Assembly: GCA_032622095.1 (NCBI GenBank)
Contig: CP136063.1
Span: forward strand, 33,174,987 to 33,238,986
Length of the DNA: 64,000 bases
DNA from: Siphonodentalium dalli
Lineage: Eukaryota; Mollusca; Scaphopoda; Gadilida; Siphonodentaliidae
Reading direction: 5' to 3'
The notes under the pieces are model-generated. The model searched no databases and was not told where the DNA came from. It saw only the letters and a program-made list of their open reading frames with translations. Made by a program: the position numbers and the translations under genes. This document shows positions 36,001 to 49,008 of the stretch, in pieces. How positions within the stretch are numbered: position 1 is the stretch's first letter; each line of letters begins with the position of its first letter.

Positions 36001-39000
36001 CCCTGATTTAATGTGTATGCCCTGTAACCCTGATTTAATGTATGCCCTGTAACCCTGATTTAATGTATGCTCTGTAATCCTGATTTAATGTATGCCCTGT
36101 AACCCTGATTTATTATGTATGCCCTGTCATCCCCGATTTAATGTACGCCCTGATTTAATGTATGTCCTGTCATCCCCGATTTAATGTATTCCCTGTCATC
36201 CCTGATTGATTATGTATGCCCTGTCATCCCTGATTTAATGTATGCCATGTAACCCTGATTTAATGTATGCCCTGTAACCCTGATTTAATGTATGCCCTGC
36301 AACCCCGATTTAATGTATCCTCTGTTACCCTGATTTAATGTATGCCCTGTAACCCCGATTTAGTGTATGCCCTGTCTTCCCGGATTTAATGTATGCCCTG
36401 TCATCCCCGATTTAATGTATGCCCTGTAATCCCGATTTAATGTATGCCCTGTAACCCTGATTTAATGTATGCCCGGTAACCCCGATTTAATGTATGACCT
36501 GTAACCCTGATTTATTATGTATGCCCTGTAAACCAGATTTAATGTATGCCCTGATTTAATGTAAGCCATGTTACCCTGATTTAATGTATGCCCTGTAACC
36601 CGGATTTAATGTATGTCCTGTTACCCTGATTTATTATGTATGCCCTGTCATTCCCGATTTAATGTATGCCCTGTAACCCTGATTTATTATGTATGCCCTG
36701 TCGTCCCTGATTTAATGTGTATGCCCTGTAACTCTGATTTAATGTATGCCCTGTAACCCTGATTTAATTTATGCCCTGTAACCCTGATTTAATGTATGCC
36801 CTACAACCCTGATTTAATGTATGTCCTTTTACCCTGATTTATTATGTATGCACTGTCATCCCTGATTTAATGTGTATGCCCTGTAATCCTGATGTAATGT
36901 ATGCCCTGTAACCCTAATTTAATGTATGACCTGTAACCCTGATTTAATGTAAGCCCTGTAACCCTGATTTAATGTATGCCCTGTAACCCTGATTTAATGT
37001 ATGCCCTGATTTAATGGATGCACTGTAACCCTGATTTAATGTATGCCCTGATTTAATGTATGCCCTGTAACCATGATTTAATGTATGCCCTGTAACCCTG
37101 ATTTAATGTATGCCCTGATTTAATGTATGCCCTGTAACCCTGATTTAATGTATGCCCTGTAACCCTGATTTAATGTATGCCCTGATTTAATGTATGACCT
37201 GTAACCCTGATTTAATGTATGCACTGTAACCCTGATTTAATGTATGCCCTGATTTAATGTATGCCCTGTAGCCCTGATTTAATGTATGCCCTGTAACCCT
37301 GATTTAATGTATGCCCTGATTTAATATATGACCTGTAATCCTGATTTAATGTATGCCCTGATTTAATGTATGACCTGTAACCCTGATTTAATGTATGCCC
37401 TGTAACCCCGATTTAAAGTATGCCCGGATTTAATGTCTGCCCTGATGTAATGTATGACCTGTAACCCTGATTTAATGTATGCCCTGATTTAATGTATGCC
37501 CTGTAACCCTGACTTAATGTATGCCCTGATGTAATGTATGACCTGAAACCCTGATTTAATGTATGCCCTGATTTAATGTATGCCCTGTAACCCTGCTTTA
37601 ATGTATGCACTGTAACCCTGATTTAATGTATGCCCTGTAACCCTGATTTAATGTATGTCCTGTTGCCCTGATTTATTATGAATGCCCTGTCATCCCTGAT
37701 TTAATGTGTATTCCCTGTAACCCTGATTTAATGTATGCCCTGTAACCCTGATTTAATGTATGCTCTGTAATTCTGATTTAATGTATGCCCTGTAACCCTG
37801 ATTTATTATGTATGCCCTGTCATCCCCGATTTAATGTACGCCCTGATTTAATGTATGTCCTGTCATCCCCGATTTAATGTATTCCCTGTCATCCCTGATT
37901 GATTATGTATGCCCTGTCATCCCTGATTTAATGTATGCCATGTAACCCTGATTTAATGTATGCCCTGTAACCCTGATTTAATGTATGCCCTGCAACCCCG
38001 ATTTAATGTATCCTCTGTTACCCTGATTTAATGTATGCCCTGTAACCCCGATTTAGTGTATGCCCTGTCATCCCGGATTTAATGTATGCCCTGTCATCCC
38101 CGATTTAATGTATGCCCTGTAATCCCGATTTAATGTATGCCCTGTAACCCTGATTTAATGTATGCCCGGTAACCCCGATTTAATGTATGACCTGTAACCC
38201 TGATTTATTATGTATGCCCTGTAACCCAGATTTAATGTATGCCCTGATTTAATGTATGCCATGTTACCCTGATTTAATGTATGCCCTGTAACCCGGATTT
38301 AATGTATGTCCTGTTACCCTGATTTATTATGTATGCCCTGTCATCCCCGATTTAATGTATGCCCTGTAACCCTGATTTATTATGTATGCCCTGTCGTCCC
38401 TGATTTAATGTGTATGCCCTGTAACTCTGATTTAATGTATGCCCTGTAACCCTGATTTAATTTATGCCCTGTAACCCTGATTTAATGTATGCCCTACAAC
38501 CCTGATTTAATGTATGTCCTTTTACCCTGATTTATTATGTATGCACTGTCATCCCTGATTTAATGTGTATGCCCTGTAATCCTGATGTAATGTATGCCCT
38601 GTAACCCTAATTTAATGTATGACCTGTAACCCTGATTTAATGTAAGCCCTGTAACCCTGATTTAATGTATGCCCTGTAACCCTGATTTAATGTATGCCCT
38701 GATTTAATGGATGCACTGTAACCCTGATTTAATGTATGCCCTGATTTAATGTATGCCCTGTAACCATGATTTAATGTATGCCCTGTAACCCTGATTTAAT
38801 GTATGCCCTGATTTAATGTATGCCCTGTAACCCTGATTTAATGTATGCCCTGATGTAATGTATGCACTGTAACCCTGATTTAATGTATGTCCTGATTTAA
38901 TTTATGGCCTGTGAACCTGATTTAATGTATGCCCTGATTTAATGTATGCCCTGTAAACCTGATTTAATGTATGCCCTGTAACCCTGATTTAATGTATGCC

Positions 39001-41956
39001 CTGATTTAATGTATGACCTGTAACCCTGATTTAATGTATGCCCTGTAACCCTGATTTAATGTATGCCCTGATTTAATGTATGCCCTGTAACCCTGATTTA
39101 ATGTATGCCCTGTAACCCTGATTTAATGTATGCCGTGATTTAATATATGACCTGTAATCCTGATTTAATGTATGCCCTGATTTAATGTATGACCTGTAAT
39201 CCTGATTTAATGTATGCCCTGTAACCCTGATTTAAAGTATGCCCGGATTTAATGTATGCCCTGATGTAATGTATGACCTGTAACCCTGATTTAATGTATG
39301 CCCTGATTTAATGTATGCCCTGTAACACTGACTTAATGTATGCCCTGATGTAATGTATGACCTGTAACCCTGATTGAATGTATGCCCTGCTCTAATGTAT
39401 GCACTGTAACCCTGCTTTAATGTATGCACTGTAACCCTGATTTAATGTATGCCCTGTAACCCTGATTTAATGTATGTCCTGTTGCCCTGATTTATTATGT
39501 ATGCCCTGTCATCCCTGATTTAATGTGTATGCCCTGTAACCCTGATTTAATGTATGCCCTGTAACCCTGATTTATAGTATGCTCTGTAATCCTGATTTAA
39601 TGTATGCCCTGTAACCCTGATTTATTATGTATGCCCTGTCATCCCCGATTTAATGTATGCCCTGATTTAATGTATGCCCTGTAACCCTGATTTAATGTAT
39701 GCCCTGTCATCCCTGATTGATTATGTATGCCCTGTCATCCCTGATTTAATGTATGCCATGTAACCCTGATTTAATGTATGCCCAGTAACCCTGATTTAAT
39801 GTATGCCCTGCAACCCCGATTTAATGTATGTTCTGTTACCCTGATTTAATGTATGCCCTGTAACCCCGATTTAGTGTATTCCCTGTGATCCCCGATTTAA
39901 TGTATGCCCTGTCATCCCCGATTTAATGTATGCCCTGTAATCCCGATTTAATGTATGCCCTGTAACCCTGATTTAATGTATGCCCGGTAACCCCGATTTA
40001 ATGTATGACCTGTAACCCTGATTTAGTATGTATGCCCTGTAACCCCGATTTAATGTATGCCCTGATTTAATGTATGCCCTGTTACCCTGATTTAATGTAT
40101 GCCCTGTAACCCTGATTTAATGTATGTCCTGTTACCCTGATTTATTATGTATGCCCTGACATCCCCGATTTAATGTATGACCTATAACACTGATTTAATG
40201 TATGTCCTGTTATCCTGATATATTATGTATGCCCTGTCATCCCTGATTTAATGTATGCCCTGTCATCCCCGATTTAATGTATGACCTGTTACCCTTATTT
40301 AATGTATGCCCTGTAACCCTGATTTAATGTATGCCCTGTAACCCCGATTTAATGTATGACCTGTAAACCTGATTTAATGTATGCCTTGTCATCCCCGATT
40401 TAATGTATGACCTGTAACCGTGATTTAATGTATGCCCTGTCATCCCCGATTTAATGTATGCCCTGTAACCCTAATTTAATGTATGCCCTGTAACCCCGAT
40501 TTAATGTATGACCTGTAACCCTGATTTAATGTATGCCCTGTTACCCTGATTTTAATGTATGCCCTGTAACCCTGATTTTAATGTATGTCCTGTTACCCCG
40601 ATTTAATGTATGCCCTGTAACCCTGATTTAATGTATGCCCTGTCATCCCCGATTTAATGTATACCCTGTAACCCTGATTTAATGTATGCCCTGTCATCCC
40701 CGATTTAATGTATGCCCTGTTACCCTGATTTAATATATGCCCTGTCATCCCCGATTTAATGTATGCCCTGTTACCCTGATTTAATGTATGCCCTGTAACC
40801 CCGATTTGATGTAAGACATGTAACCCTGATTTAATGTTTGCCCTGATTTAATGTATGCCCTGTAACCCCAATTTAATGTATGCCCTGATTTAATGTATCT
40901 CCTGTTACCCTGATTTAATATGTATGCCCTGTAACCCCGATTTAATGTATGCCATGTAACCCTGATTTAATGTATGCCCTGTCATCCCCGATTTAATGTA
41001 TGCCCTGTTACCCTGATTTAATGTATGCCCTGTAACCCCGATTTAATGTATGTCCTGTTACCCTGATTTAATGTATGCCCTGTCATCCCCGATTTAATGT
41101 ATGCCCTGTAACCCTGATTTAATGTATGCCCTGTAACCCTGATTTAATGTATGCCCTGTAACCCTGATTTAATGTATGCCCTGTAACCCTGATTTAATGT
41201 ATGCCCTGTAACCCTGATTTAATGTATGCCCTGTCATCCCCGATTTAATGTATGCCATGTAACCCTGATTTAATGTATGCCCTGTAACCCTGATTTAATG
41301 TATGACATGTAACCCTGATTTAATGTATGTCCTGTTACCCTGATTAAATGTATGCCCTGTAATCCTGATTTAATGAATGTCCTGATTTAATGTATGCCCT
41401 GTAACCCTGATTTAATGTGTGCCCTGATTTAATGTATGCCCTGTAACCCTGATGTAATGTATGCCCTGTAACCCTGATTTAATGTATGCCCTGTCATCCC
41501 TGATTTAATGCATGCCCTGTCATCCCTGATTTAATGTATGCCCTGTCATCCCTGATTTAATGCATGCCCTGTCATCCCTGATTTAATGTATGCCCTGTAA
41601 CCCTGATTTAATGTATGACCTGTCATCCCTGATTTAATGTATGCCCTGTAACCCTTGTTTAATGTATGCCCCGATTTAATGTATGCCTTGTAACTCTGAT
41701 GTAATGTATGCCCTGATTTATTGTATGCCCTGTCATCCCTGATTTAATGTATGCCCTGTCATCCCTGATTTATTATGTATGTCCTGTAACCCCGATTCAA
41801 TGTATGCCCTGTAACCCTGATTTAATGTATGTCCTGTTACCCTGATGTATTATGTATGCCCTGTTATCTCCGATTTAATGTATGCCCTGTAACCCTGATT
41901 TAAAGTATGCCCTGTAACGCTGATTTATTATGTATGCCCTGTCATCCCCGATTTAA
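27013..41956. repeat. Satellite, 25-bp class, main block
   Basis: Nearly 15 kb of the same tandem repeat. A 17-bp short form (CCCTGATTTAATGTATG directly repeated, without the TGTAACCC spacer) becomes frequent after about 27.3 kb. Longer-period copies are visible: a roughly 1.0-1.3 kb period between 28.2 and 34.1 kb (marked by TTAAGTATGCCCTGTCATCC near 28935, 29955, 31250, 32271, 32556 and 33572), and a period of 1,693 then about 1,820 bp between 35.7 and 39.4 kb. Where 25- and 17-bp units alternate, the 42-bp sum is a multiple of three, which leaves short repeated minus-strand frames; these are not genes. Confidence 0.95.
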
Positions 41957-42476
41957 AGGTGGTTTATCTCTTTGTAAACATGTTTTATATAGTTACCGGG
42001 GTATAAAATATTATATCTGAATCGAAGACTTCTGTCCAGAAATGCTTCTATCGATTAATTTTAATTTTATTTCGAATATTTTCTAGTCTAAAAAGGTGTA
42101 GTTGTGTAACTAACGAACAATAGTGGTTACTGTTAACAGAGGCCAGAAATTTTATTGTACAATTTTGTCACAAATAAACGTTAATTATACTTATTATCGC
42201 TTATAACTATGGAACAAAACAATACAAACAATCAATCTGGGACATTTGACTTTCGGTGCGTAGCTATAGGAACAGCCCAGTGTTTTATATCGCAATATGG
42301 TATCATCCGTATGGTCTGTTCTAAAAATAGACACATAAACGGTCCCAATTAAATATTCGAAATAAAATCAATATTAATTGATAGACGAATTTCCGGACAG
42401 GGGTCTTCAGTTCATATTTATTATTTTATACCCACTCAACTGTTTAAAATTTGTTATTTAAAGTGATAATCCATCT
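41957..42476. mobile_element. Kolobok/T2-like MITE with TTAA target duplication (copy A)
   Basis: A 520-bp element with imperfect inverted ends, AGGTGGTTTATCTCTTT at the left and AAAGTGATAATCCATCT at the right. TTAA flanks both sides (41953-41956, 42477-42480), and the target GATTTAATGTATG is the satellite unit itself, so the empty site is known. TTAA duplication with TTAAAGG at the border is characteristic of Kolobok/T2-type elements; piggyBac also uses TTAA but has different ends. No transposase. Two relatives lie at 51936-52454 and 53211-53432. Confidence 0.87.
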
Positions 42477-43888
42477 TTAATGTATGCCCTGTAACCCCGA
42501 TTTAATACGTATGCCCTGTCACCCCTGATCTAATGTATTCCCTGTAACCCTGATTTAATGTATGCCCTGATTTAATGTATGCCCTTTAACCCTGGTTTAA
42601 TGTATGGCCTGATTTAATGTATGCCATGATTTAATGTGTGACCTGTAACCCTGATTTAATGTATGCCCTGTAACCCTGATTTAATGTATGCCATGTAACC
42701 CTGATTTAATGTATGCCCTGTAACCCTGATGTAATGTATGCCCTGTAACCCCGATTTAATGTATGACATGTAACCATGATTTAATGTATGACATGTAACC
42801 CTGATTTAATACGTATGCCCAGTCACCCCTGATCTAATGTAAGCCCTATAACCCTGATTTAATGTATGCCCTGTAACCCTGAATTAATGTATGACATGTA
42901 ACCCTGATTTAATGTATGCCCTGATTTAATGTATGCCCTGATTTAATGTATGCCCTGTAATCCTGATTTAATGTATGCCCTGATTTAATGTATGCCCTGA
43001 AACCCTGATTTAATGTATGCCCTGATTTAATGTATGCCCTTTAACCCTGATTTAATGTATGCCCTGATTTAATGTATGCCCTGTAACCCTGATTTAATGT
43101 ATGCCCTGATTTAATGTATGCCCTGTAACCCTGATTTAATGTATGCCCTGTAACCCTGATTTAATGTATGACATGTAACCCTGATTTAATGTATGCTCTG
43201 GAACCCTGATTTAATGTATGCCCTGATTTAATATATGCCCTGTAACCCTGATTTAATGTATGCCCTGATTTAATGTATGCCCTGTAACCCTGATTTAATG
43301 TATGCCCTGTAACCCTGATTTAATGTATGCTCTGTAACCCTGATTTAATGTGTGCCCTGATTTAATGTATGCCCTGTAACCCCGATTTAATGTATGCCCT
43401 GATTTAATGTATGCCCTGTAATCCTGATTTAATGTATGCCCTGTAACCCTGATTTAATGTATGACATGTAATCCTGATTTAATGTGTGCCTGTAACCCTG
43501 ATTTAATGTATGACATGTAACCCTGATTTAATGTATGCCCTGATTTAATGTATGCCCTGTAACACTGATTTAATGAATGCCCTATAACCCTGATTTAATG
43601 TATGCCCTGTAACCCTGATTTAATGTATGCCCTGTAACCCTGATTTAATGTATGCCCTGTCACCCCTGATCTAATGTATGCCCTGTAACCCTGATTTAAT
43701 GTATGCCATGTAACCCTGATTTAATGTACGCCCTGATTTAATGTATGCCCTGTAACCCTGATTTAATGTATGCCCTGATTTAATGTATGCCCTGTAACCC
43801 TGATTTAATGTGTGCCCTGATTTAATGTATGCCCTGTAACCGTGATTTAATGTATGCCCTGTAACCCTGATTTAATGTTTGCCCTGTC
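42477..43888. repeat. Satellite, 25-bp class, last block
   Basis: Continuation of the 17/25-bp satellite after the MITE, ending in TTGCCCTGTCTAAATAAATG near 43888. Several units read GACATGTAACCC in place of GCCCTGTAACCC. Confidence 0.93.
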
Positions 43889-44654
43889 TAAATAAATGTG
43901 ACATACAAGTCAGTATCGTGTACATGAAACAGATGGCATCCAGCATTCGTTCTATATTATAAATTTATTATACATTGTTGCGTACATTATGTGCTTTCTT
44001 GTAGTCGTCCAGGTTGTGGTAAAAAGTCTTATTGGACGAGACACGCAGTGTCGAGTCCAATATGACTTTTGACCACAACCTGGACGAGAACAAGACAAAA
44101 TCATACTGTAAACAACATTGTATAATGACATTTTTATTATGCATCGGTATGTTTATCCAAATTTTTTGAATAAAACTTTTGTGGTTATATTTGGTATTTG
44201 TCGGCACTTAATTATCTATAACAGCCTGCATTTTATCATCAGAAAGCATGATTTGGAAATACGGAAATGAAAAACAACAACTCAGTGCGGACGTGAAACG
44301 TCTGCTTAATCCACCAGTGTTAATCCACCAGTGTTAATCCACCTGATTAACACCAGTGTTAATCCACCAGTGGTGTGCGCGCATCACAATTTGACCGATT
44401 CAGTTCCAAAAGTTAAATAGCTGGTGTTTCTCGATAGTACTGAACGTGGTGTCTTCTGTGGGGTCAGGCTTCAATGAGCAGTTGTGAAAGAGTACTAAGT
44501 CTGTTGAGATTGTGCTCATACTGTGTCGGCGGAAGCAGACGTCTATTTTTGACAGCGTATTTTCATCGACTAAAACTGTTATAAAGTGTTGTAATACACA
44601 GTGGATCGTAATGGATTATAGGTTTCCTTTTCTGTGTGATATTCGTGCGATTTG
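43889..44654 (+). other. Leader of a decayed LINE, with hairpin and short repeats
   Basis: Non-coding sequence between the satellite and the LINE ORF1 start at 44655, probably at least partly the LINE 5' UTR. It contains an 83-nt imperfect hairpin (44005-44087) and a short tandem repeat of CCACCAGTGTTAAT (about 44309-44375). Confidence 0.5.
44005..44087. repeat. 83-nt imperfect hairpin
   Basis: Arms start TCGTCCAGGTTGTGGT (44005-44020) and end ACCACAACCTGGACGA (44072-44087). Pairing continues inward through AAAGTC/GACTTT, ATTGGAC/GTCCAAT and GACAC/GTGTC to a GCA loop, with only about four mismatches at evenly spaced positions. Size and mismatch pattern are like a microRNA precursor, but a decayed MITE is equally possible. 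Confidence 0.65.
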
Positions 44655-44759
44655 ATGATGGCTACACAAACACAACGTAAGTTGACAATATCTTTCTCAA
44701 AAGAAAAATTCGGCTATGTCGGCCATGAAACTGTAGTGAAGTCAATTGAAAGAGTCGTC
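44655..44759 (+). pseudogene. LINE ORF1 (gag-like), 5' segment
   Basis: The ATG pair at 44655 opens a 35-codon segment typical of the start of ORF1 nucleic-acid-binding proteins in invertebrate LINEs. It is cut at 44759 by a 4.2-kb element. The frame continues exactly at 49009 once the insertion and one 8-bp target copy are removed (105 bases, 35 whole codons, before the junction). Other parts of the same ORF1 are found at 49009-49690 and 52592-53122. Confidence 0.7.
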
Positions 44760-45735
44760 GGGACATGACAATCTGCGGGATGGGATGGGATATGGGACAA
44801 AGCGACAATCTGCGGGACAGAATTTCAAATTGCTTGGGACGGCCGATATCTCGAGGTATACAGGGCGTAGGGGGCTCATTTTGTTGTCTAACGAAAGGCC
44901 CACATTCGCCCTATCCAAACATATTAACTCCGCCACTGACCGGACACCATAAGTTGCATTATTTGATCGACAACTGACCTAACATGGGGTTAAATTTGGG
45001 ATAGAATGACAATCTGCGGGACAGGATTCTCAAATTGCGTGGGACGGCCGATATCTCGAGGAATACAGCGCGTAGAGGGCTCCTTTTGGTGTCTAACGAA
45101 AGGGCCACATTCGCCCTATACACACATATTAACTCCGCCACTGACCGGACACCGGAAGTTACATTATTCGGTCGACAACTAACCTAACATAAAATGCCAC
45201 AAACACGAAAAACTGCGTTCGACATTAATGTTTAGAATTTAGATTTCTCGATGAATACGCAAGCAAACAACAAGTTTTAGGTATCAAATAACGCAATGGA
45301 ATAATGTGCATTCGTTTTTAGCTACAATATGGCTGTTTTAGTGCGAATATTGTAATGGCGAACACGCAAACACGCGCCGATTAAACAGTTAAAAATAGAC
45401 TCGATGTTTACAATTACAGGATCGATTTCAGCTGGTATATTCAATAGAATGGGGCGTATGGTATATCAAAATGTAGGATTAGACACAGGGAATGTATTTT
45501 TTTAAATGGGTCCCCCAGGCGGTGAAATTGTTGCAGAAATTCGCTCCAAGATATTCGCACTTATTTTTATTTCAGTTGTGACTAAAAGCCCAGATGCCGG
45601 AGCCCGGCGACTAAAAGCCAAGTTACAAAATAGATCAACTGGTTTGAACGAATGAATATGTCAATGGTAAGACTATTCAAAAGAATATTAAATCAAATAG
45701 TGTTTATAGACTTAAAAACTTATGTGTCCGCCATT

Positions 45736-48013
45736 CATATGCGGTGGAGGTTCTCATATTATCTGCCAGTCATACGCGGGGGAGGTTCTCATATGAACAT
45801 ATTATCTGCCGGTCATACGCGGTGGAGGTTCATATTATCCGCCGGTCACACGCGAGGGAATTTCTCATATTATCCGGCGGATTATATGTTCATATGAGAA
45901 CCTCCCCTATGTATGACTGGAGTATAATATGAGAACCTCCCTCGCGTATGACCGGCGGATAATATGTTCATATGAGAACCTCCCCCGTGTATGACCGGTG
46001 GATAATATGTTCATATGAGAACCTCCACCGCTTATGACCGGTGGATAATATGTTCATATGAGAACCTCCCCCACGTATGACTGGAGGATAATATGAGAAC
46101 ATCTCTCGCATATGACCGGTGGATAATATGAGAACCTCCCTCGCATATGACCGGCGGATAATATGTTCATATCAGAACCTCACCCACGTATGACCGGAGG
46201 ATAATATGAGAACCTCCCTCGCGTATGACCGGCGGATAATATGAACCTCCACCGCGTATTACCGGTGGATAATATGCTCATATGAGAACCTCCCTTACGT
46301 ATGACTGGAGGATAATATGAGAACCTCCCCCACGTATGACTGGAGGATAATATGAGAACCTCCCTCGCATATGACCCGTGGATAATATGAGAACCTCCCT
46401 CACATATGACCGGCGGATAATATGTTCATATGAGAACATACACCGCGTATGACCGGCGGATAATATGTTCATATGAGAACCTCCCCTGCGTATGACCGGT
46501 GGATAATATGAACCTCCACCGCGTATGACCGGCGGATAATATGTTCATATCAGAACCTCCCCCATGTATGACCGGAGGATAATATGAGAACCTCCCTCGC
46601 GTATGACCGGCGGTTAATATGAACCTCCACCGCGTATTACCGGCAGATAATATGCTCATATGAGAACCTCCCTTACGTATGACCGGAGGATAATATGAGA
46701 ACCTCCCTCGCGTATGACCGGTGGATAATATGAGAACCTCCCTCGCCTATGACCGGCGGATAATATGTTCATATCAGAACCTCCCCCGCGTTTGACCGGA
46801 GTATAATATGAGAACCTCCCTCGCGTATGACCGGTGGATAATATGAGAACCTCCCTCGCGTATGACCGGCGGATAACATGTTCATATGAGAACCTTCCTC
46901 GTGTATGACCGGCGAATAATATGTTCATATGAGAACCTCCCTCGCGTATGACCGGCGGATAATATGTTCATATGAGAACCTCCCCCGTGTATGACCGGCG
47001 AATAATATGTTCATATGAGAACCTCCCTCGCGTATGACCGGCGGATAATATGTTCATATGAGAACCTCCCCAACGTATGACCGGAGGATAATATGAGAAC
47101 CTCCCTCGCGTATGACCGGTGGATAATATGTTCATATGAGAACCTCCACCGCTTATGACCGGTGGATAATATGTTCATATGAGAACCTCCCCCACGTATG
47201 ACCGGAGGATAATATGAGAACCTCCCCCACGTATGACTGGAGGATAATATGAGAACCTCCCTCGCATATGACCGGTGGATAATATGAGAACCTCCCTCGC
47301 ATATGACCGGCGGATAATATGTTCATATGAGAACCTCCACCGCGTATGACCGGCGGATAATATGTTCATATGAGAACCTCCCCTACGTATGACCGGTGGA
47401 TAATATGAACCTCCACTGCGTATAACCGGCGGATAATATGTTCATATCAGAACCTCCCCCACGTATGACCAGAGGATAATATGAGAACCTCCCTCGCGTA
47501 TGACCGGCGAATAATATGAACATCCACCGCGTATTACTGGCGGATAATATGCTCATATGAGAACATCCCTTACGTATGACCCGAGGATAATATTTGAACC
47601 TCACTCGCGTATGACCGGTGGATAATTTGAGAACCTCCCTCGCGTATGACCGGCGGATAATATGTTCATATGAGAACCTCCCCCGTGTATGACCGGCGGA
47701 TAATATGTTCATATGAGAACCTCCCTCGCGTATGACCGGCGGATAATATGTTCATATGAGAACCTCCCCAACGTATGACTGGAGGATAATATGAGAACCT
47801 CCCTCGCGTATGACCGGTGGATAATATGAACCTCCACCGCGTATGACCAGCGGATAATATGTTCATATCAGAACATCCCCCGCGTATGACCGGGGGATAA
47901 TATGAGAACTTCCCTTGCGTATGACTGGCGGATAATATGAACCTCCACCGCGTATGACCGGCAGATAATATATTCATATGAGAACCTCCGCCGTGTATGA
48001 CTGGCAGATGATA
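45736..48013. repeat. Minisatellite core of the foldback element
   Basis: Units of about 35 bp (GAGAACCTCCCTCGCGTATG then ACCGGCGGATAATAT) mixed with ~44-bp units that add GTTCATATG. Orientation flips near 45891: units at 45736-45890 read in reverse complement relative to the rest, because they belong to the left arm. Reading frames of up to 150 codons on the minus strand are repeat products. Confidence 0.9.
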
Positions 48014-48114
48014 TGGGAATTCCACCGCATATGAATGGCGAACACATAAGTTTTTAAGTCTATAAACACTATTTGATTTGAATATTCTTTTGAATAGTCT
48101 TACCATTGACATAT

Positions 48115-48369
48115 TCATTCGTTCAAACCAGTTGATATATTTTGTAACTTGGCTTTAAGTCGCCGGGCTCCGGCATCTGGGCTTTTAGTCACAACTGAAA
48201 TAAAAATAAGTGCGAATATCTTGGAGCGAATTTCTGCAACAATTTCACCGCCTGGTGGGACCCATTTAAAAAAAAATACATTCCCTGTGTCTAATCCTAC
48301 ATTTTGATATACTATACGCCCCATTCTATTGAATATACCAGCTGAAATAGATCCTGTAATTGTAAACAT
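48115..48369 (-). other. 84-codon frame in the right arm of the foldback element
   Basis: This frame, starting at 48369, has a matching but interrupted counterpart in the left arm (from 45407 on the plus strand, broken by a stop where a T run differs). Because both arms carry it and one is broken, I read it as arm sequence kept alike by inverted-repeat homology, not as a gene. No family match is recognised. Confidence 0.3.
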
Positions 48370-49008
48370 CGAGTCTATTTTTAGCTGTTTTATCGGCTCG
48401 TGTTTGCGTGTTCGCCATTACAATATTCGCAATAAAACAGCCATATTGTAATGCACAGTATTCTACTGCGTTATTTGATACCCAAAACTTGTTTGCTAGC
48501 GTATTAATCGAGAAATCTAAATTCTAAATATTAATGTCGAACGCAGTTTTTCGTGCTTGTGACATTTTATGTTAGGTCAGTTGTCGACCGAATAATGCAA
48601 CTTCCGGTGTCCGGTCAGTGGCGGGGTTAACATGTGTGGATAGGGCGAATATGGATCTTTCATTAGACATCAAAAGGATCCCTCTACGCACTGTATTCCT
48701 CGAGATATCGGCCGTCCCACGCAATTTGAAAATCCTGTCCCGCAGATTGTCATTCTATCCCAAATTCAACCCCATGTTAGGTCAGTTGTCGATCAAATAA
48801 TGCAACTTCTGGTGTCCGGTCAGTGGCGGAGTTAATATGTTTGAATAGGGCGAATGTGGGCCTTTCGTTAGACACCAAAATGAACCCCCCTACGCCTTGT
48901 ATTCCTCGAGATATCGGCCGTCCCAAGCAATTTGAAATTCTGTCCCGCAGATTGTCGTTTTGTCCCATATCCCATCCCATCCCGCAGATTGTCATGTCCC
49001 GAGTCGTC

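Larger units (their letters stand above)
44760..49000. mobile_element. 4,241-bp long-inverted-repeat (foldback/MULE-like) element
   Basis: The ends are inverted repeats starting GGGACATGACAATCTGCGGG; arms run about 1.1 kb (44760-45890 against 47870-49000). An exact 8-bp direct duplication, GAGTCGTC, flanks it (44752-44759 and 49001-49008). Each arm contains a ~204-bp tandem pair around GGCCGATATCTCGAGG, and a unique stretch near 45407-45650 / 48115-48369. The centre is a minisatellite. No transposase is seen. Kilobase inverted repeats, G-rich termini and an 8-9 bp duplication fit a non-autonomous Mutator-like element or a foldback element; hAT also makes 8-bp duplications but usually has short TIRs. 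Confidence 0.87.

Noticed and set aside
35720-39429. Three near-identical 65-codon minus-strand frames encoding a 14-residue repeat
   Set aside because: They arise where 25-bp and 17-bp satellite units alternate (sum 42 bp, divisible by three). They follow the satellite's 1.7-1.8 kb period and have no independent evidence of coding.
41957-42476. piggyBac assignment for the TTAA-flanked element
   Set aside because: TTAA is shared, but the ends begin AGGTGG after TTAA rather than a CCYTTT-type piggyBac terminus; Kolobok/T2 fits better, though no transposase is available to prove it.
21688-43888. Possible CRISPR array (regular short repeats)
   Set aside because: Units are contiguous with no unique spacers, unit lengths vary, the sequence context is animal, and there are no cas genes.
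21688-43888. Possible telomeric repeat (CCCTG/ACCCTG content)
   Set aside because: The unit is not a TTAGGG-type hexamer run; CCCTG occurs once or twice in a 17-27 bp unit that also contains ATTTAATGTATG.
44742-45141. Short frames MAELICL... on the minus strand, with relatives at 48618-49113 on the plus strand
   Set aside because: They mirror each other because they lie in the two arms and in the ~204-bp tandem pair within each arm of the foldback element.
45652-48118. Frames of 62-150 codons with repeated HTRGRFSYEH-like blocks
   Set aside because: Translations of the foldback minisatellite core, present on both strands at the inverted ends; no start context or family match.
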